Source: Bradyrhizobium sp.
GTDB lineage: Bacteria > Pseudomonadota > Alphaproteobacteria > Rhizobiales > Xanthobacteraceae
DNA: 18,974 nucleotides
Direction: 5' to 3'
NCBI GenBank assembly: GCA_028290305.1
Contig: JAQGKC010000206.1
Location: 1 to 18,974, forward strand
Under the pieces are notes generated by a model. That model ran no database searches and had not been told where the DNA came from. It saw only the letters and a list, made by a program, of their open reading frames with translations. The position numbers were made by a program, and so were the translations under genes. Each line of letters opens with the position of its first letter. Within the stretch, counting starts at the first letter, position 1. Positions 1 through 8,577 of the stretch are shown piece after piece.

Positions 1-535
1 GGAACAATTCACCGTCGGTCATGCCGTAGATGCGCCCCATCTCGATCAGTTGCGGATCGACGGTGCGGATGCCGTGCAGGGTGTTGAGATAGATCGGGAA
101 GAACACGCCGAGCGCGACCAGAAACAGTTTGGCCGATTCATCGATGCCGAACCAAAGGATGACCAGCGGAATCAATGCCAGATGCGGAATGTTGCGTACC
201 ATCTGCAGCGTCGTGTCGGTGAGCTTGTTGCTGAGCTGCGACAGGCCATTGGCCAGCCCGAAGGCAAAGCCGATACTGCCGCCGATGGCAAAACCGACGC
301 TGGCGCGCCAAAAGCTGACCCAGATATTGCGTGCCAATTCACCCGAAAGCAGCAGCTTCCATCCCGCCAACGCCACATCGCTCGGCGCCGGCAGCACCCG
401 CGTCGGCACAAAGCCGCTGACGCAGGCCACCTGCCAGATAACCACAATTGCCAGCGGCACGATCCATTGGATCAGACCATCGGCACGTGGCAATCGCAGG
501 CCGCGGACGCGCGGAAGGCTTTCGATCAGGCTCAT
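1..535 (-). CDS. ssuC: SsuC-type ABC transporter permease, partial (N-terminal part)
   Basis: Inner-membrane permease of an aliphatic-sulfonate ABC importer of the SsuC/TauC type. The gene runs off the left edge, so only the first 178 residues are seen; family members are usually about 250-280. The start is the ATG at 535, whose ATGA overlaps the ssuD stop by 4 nt. The protein begins [13 protein letters not shown] first membrane segment lies at about residues 22-43 ([18 protein letters not shown]), followed by the [11 protein letters not shown] stretch typical of these permeases, then a second hydrophobic segment and [19 protein letters not shown]. The last visible residues ([15 protein letters not shown]) are the start of the EAA loop that contacts the ATPase. 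The partner ATPase is expected beyond the edge. Translational coupling to ssuD supports the sulfonate role. Confidence 0.9.
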   Translation of the reverse strand, partial: MSLIESLPRVRGLRLPRADGLIQWIVPLAIVVIWQVACVSGFVPTRVLPAPSDVALAGWKLLLSGELARNIWVSFWRASVGFAIGGSIGFAFGLANGLSQLSNKLTDTTLQMVRNIPHLALIPLVILWFGIDESAKLFLVALGVFFPIYLNTLHGIRTVDPQLIEMGRIYGMTDGELF

Positions 536-1704
536 GATTGCGACGCCTTTACCAACGGCCGATGTTCATTGGCGATGGTCTCGCCGAACGGACCGGTATT
601 GACGCGAAGCGGCGTCACATTGCTCGGCTGCTCCAGCGACAGCAGCGGGAACACCAGTTCGGCGAAGCGATAGGCTTCCTCGAGATGCGGATAGCCCGAC
701 ATGATGAAGGTATCGATGCCGGCGTCCTGGTATTCCCGGATGCGCGCCGCCACGGTTTGGGGATCACCGACCAGTGCGGTTCCCGCGCCGCCGCGCACAA
801 GGCCGACACCGGCCCAGAGGTTCGGGCTGATCTCTAGCTTGTCGCGGCGTCCGCCATGGAGTTGCGACATGCGCTGCTGGCCGACCGAGTCCATACGGGA
901 GAAAATCTTCTGCGCCGAAGCCACGGTCTCGTCGGTGACGTGCTTGATCAATTCATCCGCCGCCTTCCAGGCTTCCGCACTGGTTTCGCGCACGATCACA
1001 TGCAGACGGATACCGAAGGAGAGCTTGCGTCCGCGCTTGCTGGCGGCGGCCTTCACGCGGTTGACCTTCTCGGCCACCTGCGCCGGAGGTTCGCCCCATG
1101 TCAGATATTTATCCACGGTATCGACGGCGACATCGATGCTGGCGTCCGACGATCCGCCGAAATAAAGCGGCGGACGCGGCGACTGCACCGGCGGAAACAA
1201 GAGACGCCCATCCTCGATATGAATGTGCTGACCCTCCACGTTGACGGTCTTGCCCGCAAGCAGATCGCTGTAGACGTTCAAAAACTCGCGCGTCACGGCA
1301 TAGCGCTCGTTATGATCAAGGAAGATGCCATCGCCCTTGTTCTCGACGGGGTCACCGCCGGTGACGACATTGATCAGCAATCGTCCATTCGACACCCGGT
1401 CGAGCGTCGCAGTCATGCGCGCAGCAACGCTCGGCGATTGCAGGCCGGGGCGCACCGCCACGAGATAACGCAGCCGTTCGGTCCAGGGCGCTACCGCGGA
1501 CGCAACCACCCAGGAATCCTCGCAGCTTCGCCCGGTCGGCAGCAGCACGCCGAAATAGCCGAGCTGGTCCGCGGCCTGCGCGATCTGGCGCAGGTAATTG
1601 AAGTTGACCTCACGGCCGCCGGTGGTGGTGCCGAGATAGCGCCCGTCGCCATGGGTCGGCAGGAACCAGAGAATATTGGCTTTAGACGACTGATCGACGC
1701 TCAT
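532..1704 (-). CDS. ssuD: FMNH2-dependent alkanesulfonate monooxygenase SsuD
   Basis: Cytoplasmic flavin monooxygenase that uses FMNH2 and O2 to split C1-C(n) alkanesulfonates into an aldehyde and sulfite, supplying sulfur when sulfate is scarce. The 390-residue product matches recalled E. coli SsuD almost end to end ([10 protein letters not shown] near the start, [50 protein letters not shown]). The five residues linked to SsuD catalysis are all present: Cys61, Arg233, His235, Arg304 and Tyr338 (E. coli Cys54, Arg226, His228, Arg297, Tyr331). The N-terminus is about 7 residues longer than in E. coli. The start overlaps the stop of the upstream binding protein by 4 nt (ATGA), and its own stop overlaps the permease start in the same way, so the three genes are translationally coupled. 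The flavin reductase partner SsuE is not in this window. Confidence 0.97.
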   Translation of the reverse strand: MSVDQSSKANILWFLPTHGDGRYLGTTTGGREVNFNYLRQIAQAADQLGYFGVLLPTGRSCEDSWVVASAVAPWTERLRYLVAVRPGLQSPSVAARMTATLDRVSNGRLLINVVTGGDPVENKGDGIFLDHNERYAVTREFLNVYSDLLAGKTVNVEGQHIHIEDGRLLFPPVQSPRPPLYFGGSSDASIDVAVDTVDKYLTWGEPPAQVAEKVNRVKAAASKRGRKLSFGIRLHVIVRETSAEAWKAADELIKHVTDETVASAQKIFSRMDSVGQQRMSQLHGGRRDKLEISPNLWAGVGLVRGGAGTALVGDPQTVAARIREYQDAGIDTFIMSGYPHLEEAYRFAELVFPLLSLEQPSNVTPLRVNTGPFGETIANEHRPLVKASQS

Positions 1705-2651
1705 GATCCGGGCTTTCTCGCAACTTCAGAAACGGTGATGGCTTTGGGGATGAGACCGAGCGCCAGGAAGGTGTCGGCAAGCTTCTGCTGCTGGGCGACA
1801 ACCTGTGCGTCAATCGGCTGGATGCCGTAAGCTTGCCGCTTCAACGCAACCTCAAGCACCGGCACCGGAAGTCCTACGGAAGGACTGAGCTGCTCGGCGA
1901 CCGCGCCGATGTCGCTCTTCGCCCATTCATCGACCTCGCGGAGCCCGGCCAGGATCGCATCGAGAATCCTGGGATCGGATTCCAGAAATTTCTGCGACGA
2001 CAGGTAGAACTGATGATTGGGCACGGTGTCCGTGCCGTCGGTCAGTATCTTCGCCTCGGTGCCAGCTTCCGCCGCCGCCTGGAATGGATCCCAGATGACC
2101 CATGCATCGACGGAACCCCGCTCGAACGCGGCGCGAGCATCCGCCGGCGCCAGGAACACCGGCGTGATATCGGAATATTTGACACCGGCTTTTTCGAGCG
2201 CCTTTACCAGGAGATAATGGACATTAGATCCTTTATTGAAGGCGACTTTCTTGCCCTTGAGATCGGCGACCGATTTCAGGGGGCTATCTTTCGGAATCAA
2301 GATCGCTTCGCCTTTCGGCGCGGGCGGCTCATAGGCGACGTAACGGATCGGCGCGCCCGCCGCCTGCGCGAAGATCGGCGGTGTCTCGCCGGTGTTGCCG
2401 AAATCAATCGCGCCAACATTGATCGCCTCGAGCAACGGCGGCCCCGACGGAAACTCAGTCCAGCTCACGCTGTAGCCGAGCGCCTTCAGTTTCGGCTCGA
2501 GACTGCCCTTGCTCTTGAGCAGAACCAGCTTGCCGTATTTCTGGAAGCCGATGCGTACCACCTTGTCCTGCCCGTAACTGGCGCCGACGCCGGCCAACGC
2601 CGTGCTCATCGACAACACCGCGACCGCGATTATCTTGTTAAACCAGCGCAT
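1701..2651 (-). CDS. ssuA: SsuA-type aliphatic sulfonate-binding periplasmic protein
   Basis: Periplasmic substrate-binding protein of the SsuA family (316 residues), expected to pass sulfonates to the SsuC permease. A Sec-type signal peptide is visible: MRWFNK, then a hydrophobic core, then a likely cut near GASYGQ/DK at about residue 28. Family landmarks follow: [80 protein letters not shown] and [13 protein letters not shown] clear ribosome site (GAGGG about 9 nt before the ATG) supports the start. It lies 37 nt after a second binding protein and overlaps ssuD by 4 nt. Being directly coupled to ssuD, it is the better candidate of the two for the true SsuA. Confidence 0.93.
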   Translation of the reverse strand: MRWFNKIIAVAVLSMSTALAGVGASYGQDKVVRIGFQKYGKLVLLKSKGSLEPKLKALGYSVSWTEFPSGPPLLEAINVGAIDFGNTGETPPIFAQAAGAPIRYVAYEPPAPKGEAILIPKDSPLKSVADLKGKKVAFNKGSNVHYLLVKALEKAGVKYSDITPVFLAPADARAAFERGSVDAWVIWDPFQAAAEAGTEAKILTDGTDTVPNHQFYLSSQKFLESDPRILDAILAGLREVDEWAKSDIGAVAEQLSPSVGLPVPVLEVALKRQAYGIQPIDAQVVAQQQKLADTFLALGLIPKAITVSEVARKPGS

Positions 2652-2688
2652 ATTTTGATCCCTCGGGTGTCGGATGATGTAGGTCGAC

Positions 2689-3639
2689 TCAGGTCTGCAC
2701 CGGCTTCCAGACCGCGTCGCGCACCACGACTGGCTTCGGAATCAGACCAAGCTTGAAGAAGCGATCGGCAACGCCTTGCTGGGTTGCGACGATGTCATCG
2801 GTGATCGGGCCCACGGCAAACGCCGAGCGGTTGGCGGCGACGGTCTGGATATCAAGGGGAATGCCGGTGACTGCGCTCAACGACTTTGCCACCTCTTCGC
2901 GGTTTGCCTCTGCCCATTTTGCCGTCGAAGATGTCACGTCGACAATTTGCTGCAGGATCGACCCGTGGTTCTTCGCAAAATCGCGGTTGGCGATATAGAA
3001 CGAGTTGGTTTTGGTGATTTCAGATGCGTTGACAAGGATGCGACCGTTCTGTTTGGTTTCGCCGATCGCGAAATACGGATCCCAGATCGCCCAGGCATCG
3101 ATGCTTCCATTGGCGAAAGCCGGGCCCGCATCCGGCGGCGTCAGATAGACCGGCGTGATGTCGGCATAGGTGAGACCGGCTTTTTCAAGGGTTTGAACGA
3201 CGATATTGTGGGCGCTGGAACCCTTGGTGAAGCCGACACGCTTGCCTCGCAGGTCCGCGATGGTGCGGATCGGGGAATTGCTCTGAACCAGAATGCCCTG
3301 CCCGTTGGTGATCGGCTGACCCGCGGCATAGACGACGGCGGCACCTGCCGATTGCGCAAAGATCGGCGGCGAATCGCCCACCGCGCCATAATCGACGCTG
3401 CCGACATTCATCGCTTCCAGCATCGGCGGGCCCGAGGAGAACTCGATCCACTTCACGGCAATGCCCTGGGATGCAAAATGCTTCTCGAGCGTGGCCTGTT
3501 GCCGCGCGATCACGAGCACGCCGTTCTTCTGATAGCCGATACGGATTTCCTTGACGCTCGCCTCCGCGCGCGCTCGCGACGACAGCGCGGCGATGGCGGC
3601 GGTTCCAACCGACAGCTTCAGAAATTCCCGCCGCTTCAT
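2689..3639 (-). CDS. Second SsuA-family sulfonate-binding protein with Tat-like signal
   Basis: Periplasmic binding protein, 316 residues, first gene of the ssu-type operon. It is clearly a paralog of the next gene: both share an IGYQK/IGFQK start of the mature domain, [44 protein letters not shown] and D.WAIWDP/D.WVIWDP. Unlike its neighbour it starts MKRREFLKLSVG, a close match to the twin-arginine consensus, with a likely cut at about residue 25 (SRARA/EA). This suggests export by the Tat route, possibly already folded. The start is set by a strong ribosome site (AGGAG about 8 nt upstream of the ATG at 3639). Substrate is inferred only from family and operon; a second binding protein could widen the range of sulfonates taken up by one permease. 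Confidence 0.92.
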   Translation of the reverse strand: MKRREFLKLSVGTAAIAALSSRARAEASVKEIRIGYQKNGVLVIARQQATLEKHFASQGIAVKWIEFSSGPPMLEAMNVGSVDYGAVGDSPPIFAQSAGAAVVYAAGQPITNGQGILVQSNSPIRTIADLRGKRVGFTKGSSAHNIVVQTLEKAGLTYADITPVYLTPPDAGPAFANGSIDAWAIWDPYFAIGETKQNGRILVNASEITKTNSFYIANRDFAKNHGSILQQIVDVTSSTAKWAEANREEVAKSLSAVTGIPLDIQTVAANRSAFAVGPITDDIVATQQGVADRFFKLGLIPKPVVVRDAVWKPVQT

Positions 3640-4368
3640 TGAAATATCTCCTGAGGAATGTCGCTGATGATGCGACTATCCGTTCTCAGGATGATGGTGT
3701 GGGCCTTACGGCGTGTCGAGTGCTCCGCAAAAATAGCAATGACACTGCTGCGCAGCATCCGCGCGGCGATGCGTTTATTGCTTCAATCCAAATGATGAAA
3801 GTTCATTCTTCCTGGACAGCTACGTCGCGCCGATTCGTTAATCATATAATGGGCAGGGGGAACTTGATCGGCAGACGTTGCGTCAGAGCGCACCCAGCTT
3901 GGGTGCTCAATAACTAGCTCGTGTTGGGATAGCGATATTGACACACAAGCCCGGGCGCATGCCAGCGGGCGACCCTATTTATTAAGCGCCGACTGACGGC
4001 AGACTGGCAGCGGCTATCTCGACAATCAGGGCAAACCGGCGGCGGATTCGAGACGACGTCACGCGAAGCAGCGAATTCACTCGTTCCATATCGATCGTTC
4101 CTCGCGCAGCGAAAGCGTGCTCGTTCCGCCTCAGATTTGGCGGTGGCGGCAACGCCTGTCGAGGGCATCGTGGAAATAGCAACATATGCTCTGTCGGACA
4201 GCGCGACGGCAGAAGCTTTATCGCCGCGTTGCCACCCATAGCAGTTGATTATTCTTCAGCGTTAAGGAAAATGGTCTCGCAGGAAGGACTAACAATTAAA
4301 GCTGGTTTATGGCACATCCAAGCTGCAGCCTGCGATAGCGCGATACCAACATCGTTTCAGAGTTCAAC
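3640..4368. other. 729-bp gene-poor gap between divergent operons
   Basis: No convincing gene. Short open frames on both strands have no recognisable product, no good ribosome site and composition unlike the neighbours. The gap must carry promoters for the ssu operon (leftward) and metY (rightward), but I cannot place either with confidence. A perfect TATAAT lies at 3845-3850 on the plus strand with no good -35 at 16-18 nt. A hairpin (7-bp stem GCACCCA/TGGGTGC, loop GCT) lies at 3890-3906 without a T-run. I could not fit the SAM-II riboswitch pattern upstream of metY. The region may be regulatory or a remnant of lost genes. Confidence 0.5.
3890..3906. repeat. Small inverted repeat / hairpin
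   Basis: GCACCCA (3890-3896), a 3-nt loop, then TGGGTGC (3900-3906): a perfect 7-bp stem, partly extended outwards by GAG/CTC with a 2-nt bulge. There is no T-run on either side, so it is not a standard terminator. It lies mid-way in the gene-poor gap and could be an operator or a relic; the function is unknown. Confidence 0.4.
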
Positions 4369-5664
4369 ATGCCCGCACCCAAGCCGCCTGCTTTCGAGAC
4401 GCTGAGCCTCCATGCGGGGCAGCGCCCCGATCCCGTCACGGGGGCGCGCGCGGTCCCGATCTATCAGACCACGTCTTACGTCTTTCAGGATTCCGAGCAC
4501 GCGGCGGCGCTGTTCAATCTCGAACGCGCGGGGCACATTTATACTCGTATTTCGAATCCGACGACGGCGGTGCTGGAAGAGCGGCTTGCCGCGCTCGAGG
4601 GCGGCGTGGGTGCGATCTGCACGGCAAGCGGCATGGCCGCCTTGCACCTGGCGATTGCGACGCTGCTCAATGCCGGCGATCACATCGTCGCTTCCTCATC
4701 GCTCTATGGCGGTACCATCAACCTGCTCGCGCACACGCTGCCGCGCTTCGGCATCACCACGAGCTTCGTCAAGCCGCGCGCGCTCGACGAATTCCGCGCG
4801 GCGATCCGGCCCAATACGCGTCTGGTGATCGGCGAAACCATCGGCAATCCCGGACTCGAAGTGCTTGATATCCCCGAGGTCGCGCAGATCGCGCACGACG
4901 CCAAAATTCCGCTGCTGATCGACAACACATTTGCGACACCCTACCTCAGCCGGCCGATCGATCTCGGCGCCGATATCGTCATGCACTCGGCCACCAAATG
5001 GATCGGCGGCCACGGCATCGCCATCGGCGGCGCGATCGTCGACGGCGGCCGGTTCGACTGGCGCGCTTCCGGCAAGTTCCCGGTGCTGACCGAGCCCTAT
5101 GCCGGCTATCACGGCATCGTCTTCGACGAGCAATTCGGCCAGGCCGCATTCATCATGCGGGCTCGAACCGAGGGCTTGCGCGACTTTGGCGCGTGCCTCT
5201 CGCCGACCAACGCTTTTCAATTGCTGCAAGGTGTCGAGACGCTGGGCATTCGCATGGACCGGCATGTCGCCAACACACACGCGGTGCTTGAATTCCTGAC
5301 TGCGAATAAGGCCGTCGACTGGGTCCTGCATCCTTCGCTCGAGAACCATCCGGACCATCAACTCGCCAAGCGGTTACTGCCGCGTGGCGCAGGGTCCATC
5401 GTCAGTTTCGGAATCAAGGGCGGCCGGCCTGCCGGCAAGAAATTCATCGAAGCCTTGCGGATGATCAGCCATCTGGCCAATGTCGGCGACGCCAAGACGC
5501 TGGTCATTCACCCCGCCAGCACCACGCATCAGCAGATGGATGCCGCCCAGCTCAAGGCCTCCGGTATCGGCGAAGAACTGGTACGGTTGTCGATCGGCAT
5601 CGAATCCGCCTCCGATATCATCGATGACCTCGGCCAGGCGCTTCGTATTTCGCAGAAGGCTTGA
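4369..5664 (+). CDS. metY: O-acetylhomoserine sulfhydrylase (MetY type)
   Basis: Cytoplasmic PLP enzyme of the Cys/Met-metabolism family. It joins sulfide to O-acetylhomoserine to give homocysteine, so sulfur released from organosulfur compounds can go straight to methionine. The 431-residue length fits MetY rather than the shorter (about 390-400) cystathionine synthase/MetZ group. It begins FETLSLHAGQRPDPVTGARAVP, then has YTRISNPTTAVLEERLAALEGG, ASSSLYGGT and LLIDNTFATPYL. The PLP lysine is Lys210 in HSATKWIGGHG. The start at 4369 gives the expected N-terminus, but no strong ribosome site is seen. An alpha/beta hydrolase starts 3 nt after its stop. Relatives include methionine gamma-lyase, but length and N-terminal motif favour MetY. 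Confidence 0.93.
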   Translation: MPAPKPPAFETLSLHAGQRPDPVTGARAVPIYQTTSYVFQDSEHAAALFNLERAGHIYTRISNPTTAVLEERLAALEGGVGAICTASGMAALHLAIATLLNAGDHIVASSSLYGGTINLLAHTLPRFGITTSFVKPRALDEFRAAIRPNTRLVIGETIGNPGLEVLDIPEVAQIAHDAKIPLLIDNTFATPYLSRPIDLGADIVMHSATKWIGGHGIAIGGAIVDGGRFDWRASGKFPVLTEPYAGYHGIVFDEQFGQAAFIMRARTEGLRDFGACLSPTNAFQLLQGVETLGIRMDRHVANTHAVLEFLTANKAVDWVLHPSLENHPDHQLAKRLLPRGAGSIVSFGIKGGRPAGKKFIEALRMISHLANVGDAKTLVIHPASTTHQQMDAAQLKASGIGEELVRLSIGIESASDIIDDLGQALRISQKA

Positions 5665-5667
5665 GCC

Positions 5668-6450
5668 ATGCAGTTGTCCGTGAACGGGATAGATACTTTC
5701 GTCGCCACGGGCGGCCGGGATTTCGATTCCTCCTTGCCGACCATTGTGTTGCTGCACGGTGCCGGTTTCGACCATACCACCTGGGCTCTGCACAGCCGGT
5801 GGTTTGCGCATCACGGCTATGGCGTGCTGGCTCCGGATTTGCCGGGCCATGGGCGTTCATCCGGCGCGCCGCTCCCTGCGATCTCCGAGATGGCCGACTG
5901 GACCGCGGCCCTGATCGATGCAGCCGGCGCCGCAAAGGCACGGCTTGTCGGTCATTCCATGGGATCGTTGATTGCGCTGGAGACCGCGGCGCGGCATCCG
6001 GCGAAAGTCTCGGCGCTCAGCCTGATTGGAACCGCGGCAACCATGACGGTCGGACCCGATCTTCTTAGGGCAGCCGAAGCCAACGACCAGGCCGCGATCG
6101 ATATGGTCTCGATCTGGGGCCTGGGATTTCAGGCCGAGCTGGGCGGAAGTCTTGCGCCGGGATTGTGGATGCACAGCGGCGCGCAGCGGGTTCTTGAACA
6201 ATGCCGGTCGGGCGTCTTGTTCAACGACCTCTCCGCCTGCAACGCCTATCAGAACGCGCTCGCCGCCGCCGCGCAAATTACCGTTCCCGCCACCTTCATT
6301 CTCGGCGAGCGCGACATGATGACCCCTGCCAAGGCCGGCAAGGCGCTTGCCTCGGCGCTGCCGAATTCGCGCACTGTCGTGCTGAGCGGCGCGGGCCACA
6401 TGATGATGGTCGAACGGCCCGACGAACTGCTTGCGGCCCTGCATGGCTAA
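5668..6450 (+). CDS. Alpha/beta-hydrolase fold protein
   Basis: Probably a cytoplasmic hydrolase of 260 residues; substrate unknown. The fold's landmarks are in order: oxyanion-hole HGAG at 30-33, DLPGHGRS at 57-64, nucleophile elbow GHSMGS with Ser97, acid Asp216 in LGERDMMTP, and His244 in GAGHMMMVE. Ser97-Asp216-His244 is thus a complete catalytic triad. It starts 3 nt after the metY stop, so the two are almost certainly co-transcribed. An AGAAGG stretch inside the metY end may serve as its ribosome site. The pairing with metY suggests a role linked to sulfur or homoserine esters, such as hydrolysis of an ester or thioester, but homoserine acetyltransferase MetX is larger (about 370-400) and this is not it. 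No signal peptide is seen. Confidence 0.9.
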   Translation: MQLSVNGIDTFVATGGRDFDSSLPTIVLLHGAGFDHTTWALHSRWFAHHGYGVLAPDLPGHGRSSGAPLPAISEMADWTAALIDAAGAAKARLVGHSMGSLIALETAARHPAKVSALSLIGTAATMTVGPDLLRAAEANDQAAIDMVSIWGLGFQAELGGSLAPGLWMHSGAQRVLEQCRSGVLFNDLSACNAYQNALAAAAQITVPATFILGERDMMTPAKAGKALASALPNSRTVVLSGAGHMMMVERPDELLAALHG

Positions 6451-6504
6451 CAAAGCACGTCCGATGCACGCGATGATGTTGATTGCAGCGATCAGCGAGC
6501 GGAT

Positions 6505-7446
6505 CTAGAGCCCTGCGCCTTTCCCAATGGCGCCGGAAAAGGAACGGTCGACGATATCGGCTGCGTCGAGCTTCTGCTTGATCAGGCCAGAGCGAAAATA
6601 CAGATCGATGGTCTTTTGCTCGTCGGCGACAACGCCATCGTCGATCGGCGCGACGCGGATTTTCGCCCGGTTCAGCCAGTTAAGCGGCACGGCCGGCGGG
6701 ATGCTCATCAGCTTACCCCAGGTCTCGGCATAAGCGTTGACGTTGGTCAGCGACCACGCGCGGGCAGCGGTGAGCCGGCGAAGGAAATCTTCCAGTTCCG
6801 GCCGCTTGTCGCGAATCGCATTGGGCGAGGCGACCTGAAAGCCTATTCCCGGTGTAATTCCTTCGGCCGTGATCACGCGCCGCGACTGGAACAGCACTTC
6901 TTCCTGGCTGACATACGGCTCCCATGTCGACCATGCATCGACGGATCCTTGTGTGTACGCAACCTTTGCGTCCGACGGCGCGAGAAACACGATCTGCACA
7001 TCGCTCGGGGACCATCCCTTCGATTCAAGCGCGGCAAGAATAAGCTGATGCCGGATCGAGCCCCGGCCGGTTGCGATTTTCTTTCCTCGCAGATCCTCGA
7101 AGCCCTGAATCTTGGACTCGCGCGGCACGAGGATGGCCAGGCCCTCCTGGCTCTGGCGGATCGCGCCGATTGCTTTCACCGGCACGTTGGCCGCCGCCGC
7201 AAAAGTAAACGGAGCGTCGCCGACAAGCCCGGTTTCAATCGCGCCTGCGCCCAGCGCTTCCAATAGCGGCGCCGCCGCGGGAAATTCTTTCCACTCGATC
7301 TTGTAGGGCACATCCTTCAGGACGCCCGCCGCTTCCATGACGGCCTGGGAATTTCCCTTTTGATCGCCGACCCGCAAGGTCGTTTGGGCCGCAGCTGAAG
7401 CGATCGCGCCCAGCAAAAGTCCCGTAACGAAGATACCGCGTATCAC
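6505..7446 (-). CDS. SsuA/TauA-family sulfonate-type binding protein (GTG start)
   Basis: Periplasmic substrate-binding protein, 313 residues, last gene of the second sulfur operon. The start codon is GTG at 7446, overlapping the upstream monooxygenase stop as GTGA, so translation is probably coupled. A Sec-type signal (GIFVTGLLLGAIASAAA) is cut near residue 20. Mature motifs are TLRVGDQKG, PYKIEWKEFPAAAPLLEAL, GDAPFTFAAAANVPVKAIGA and GSVDAWSTWEPYVS. It closely resembles the lone binding protein at 13150-14139 (shared VGDQKG, PYKIEW.EFPAAAP, WEPYVS) and is more distant from the two at 1701-3639. The likely ligand is an organosulfonate or relative. It may serve the permease/ATPase of the same operon, which already has its own first-gene binding protein. 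Confidence 0.9.
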   Translation of the reverse strand: MIRGIFVTGLLLGAIASAAAQTTLRVGDQKGNSQAVMEAAGVLKDVPYKIEWKEFPAAAPLLEALGAGAIETGLVGDAPFTFAAAANVPVKAIGAIRQSQEGLAILVPRESKIQGFEDLRGKKIATGRGSIRHQLILAALESKGWSPSDVQIVFLAPSDAKVAYTQGSVDAWSTWEPYVSQEEVLFQSRRVITAEGITPGIGFQVASPNAIRDKRPELEDFLRRLTAARAWSLTNVNAYAETWGKLMSIPPAVPLNWLNRAKIRVAPIDDGVVADEQKTIDLYFRSGLIKQKLDAADIVDRSFSGAIGKGAGL

Positions 7447-8543
7447 TCTGCCGCAACTCCCCTTGTGACGCGACGTTCGGCGATCAACTTGCGCGTCAGG
7501 GGGATCAGCTCGCGGCCGTATTCGACGGCGTCGATCAAGGGATCGAAGCCGCGAATAAGGAAATGGCTGACGCCGAGGTCATAGTAATCGCCGAAGACTT
7601 CGGCGACCTGCTCGGGCGTCCCGACCAGCGCAGTGGTGTTGCTGTTGGCGCCGGTGAGCTTGGCGATCTCGGTCCAGAGCCGCTTGTCGATCCGCGTGCC
7701 CTGCTCCGCCAGCGCAAGCAGCCGCCGCGCGCCGGCCGTGGCATGGCCGTCAGCAGGTTTGCGGTAGCCGGTTTTGTCCTGCAGCGCGGTTGCGCGCGCC
7801 AGAGTCTCCTCGGCTTTTGCCCATGCCTTTTCCTCGGTGTCGGCGAGAATGGGCCGGACCGACAGGCTAAAGCGCGGTGTGGGTCGTCCATGCCTCGCGG
7901 CAACGGCCCGAACCCGCGACGTCACATCGCGCACCTGCGCATAGGATTCCCCCCAGAGCGCGAACGTATCGGCATGCTTGCCCGCGACCTCAATGGCGGC
8001 GTCGGACGCGCCGCCGACGAAGATTGGAATGCCCTCGCTGCGATATGGCTTGACCTGCGAAAAACCGTTTTGAACCTTGTAGTATTTGCCATCGTAGGAA
8101 AATGGCTTCTCGCTGGTCCATTCGGATCGAACGACATCCAGGAACTCATCGGTGCGGGCGTAACGTTCGTCCTTGTCGTCGATGGTGTTTCCATCCTGCT
8201 TCAACTCGGTGGCATTGCCTCCGGTGATGACATGCAAGGCAACCCTCCCTTCGGAAAGTTGATCGATCGTCGCAAGTTGCCGGGCGATCAGCGTTGGAGC
8301 AGTAAAACCCGGCCGCTGTGCAATCAGGACATTCAGCCGATCGGTCACGCCCAGCACATGCTGGCCAATCTGCAGGCCGTCGGGCGTGGTGGAATGAAAC
8401 GCCAGCAGCGCCCGATCGAAGCCGGCGCTTTCATGGGCTTTCGCCACGGTCTCGATGTAGTGACGATCGAGAACCGGGCCGGTCCGCACGACGGTTTCGG
8501 ACGAATTGTTGTTGGTGATGTATCCGATGAATTCCACTGACAT
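7443..8543 (-). CDS. SsuD-like flavin monooxygenase (LLM class) lacking SsuD catalytic residues
   Basis: Bacterial-luciferase-like flavin-dependent monooxygenase, 366 residues, cytoplasmic. It aligns along most of SsuD (ATIDQLSEGR.ALHVITGGN, KDERYARTDEF, IPIFVGGASDAAIEVAGKHAD, TTALVGTPEQVAE), but the five SsuD catalytic positions differ: Thr53 for Cys54, Ser228 for Arg226, Arg230 for His228, a Thr in KLTGAN for Arg297, and Phe333 for Tyr331 (alignment by eye). It probably oxidises a different organosulfur compound, or by a different route, than SsuD. A good ribosome site (GGGAG about 8 nt upstream) supports the ATG at 8543. It lies between a DszC/SfnB-like enzyme (34 nt away) and a binding protein (GTGA overlap), as in sulfone and sulfonate desulfurisation clusters. 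Reduced flavin must come from a reductase elsewhere. Confidence 0.88.
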   Translation of the reverse strand: MSVEFIGYITNNNSSETVVRTGPVLDRHYIETVAKAHESAGFDRALLAFHSTTPDGLQIGQHVLGVTDRLNVLIAQRPGFTAPTLIARQLATIDQLSEGRVALHVITGGNATELKQDGNTIDDKDERYARTDEFLDVVRSEWTSEKPFSYDGKYYKVQNGFSQVKPYRSEGIPIFVGGASDAAIEVAGKHADTFALWGESYAQVRDVTSRVRAVAARHGRPTPRFSLSVRPILADTEEKAWAKAEETLARATALQDKTGYRKPADGHATAGARRLLALAEQGTRIDKRLWTEIAKLTGANSNTTALVGTPEQVAEVFGDYYDLGVSHFLIRGFDPLIDAVEYGRELIPLTRKLIAERRVTRGVAAE

Positions 8544-8577
8544 TGGCAGCTCCCGTTCGGTTCAATTCCACGATTGT

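Noticed and set aside
856..1830. Long plus-strand frame opposite ssuD and ssuA
   Set aside because: Arg/His-rich antisense frame typical of GC-rich coding DNA; it covers parts of two clear genes.
3914..4239. Short minus-strand frames in the gene-poor gap
   Set aside because: Two overlapping frames of about 85 residues without motifs or ribosome sites; composition suggests chance.
4250..4368. SAM-II-type riboswitch before metY
   Set aside because: Alphaproteobacterial met genes often carry one, so I looked, but could not fit the pseudoknot pattern or its conserved bases. A covariance search would settle it.
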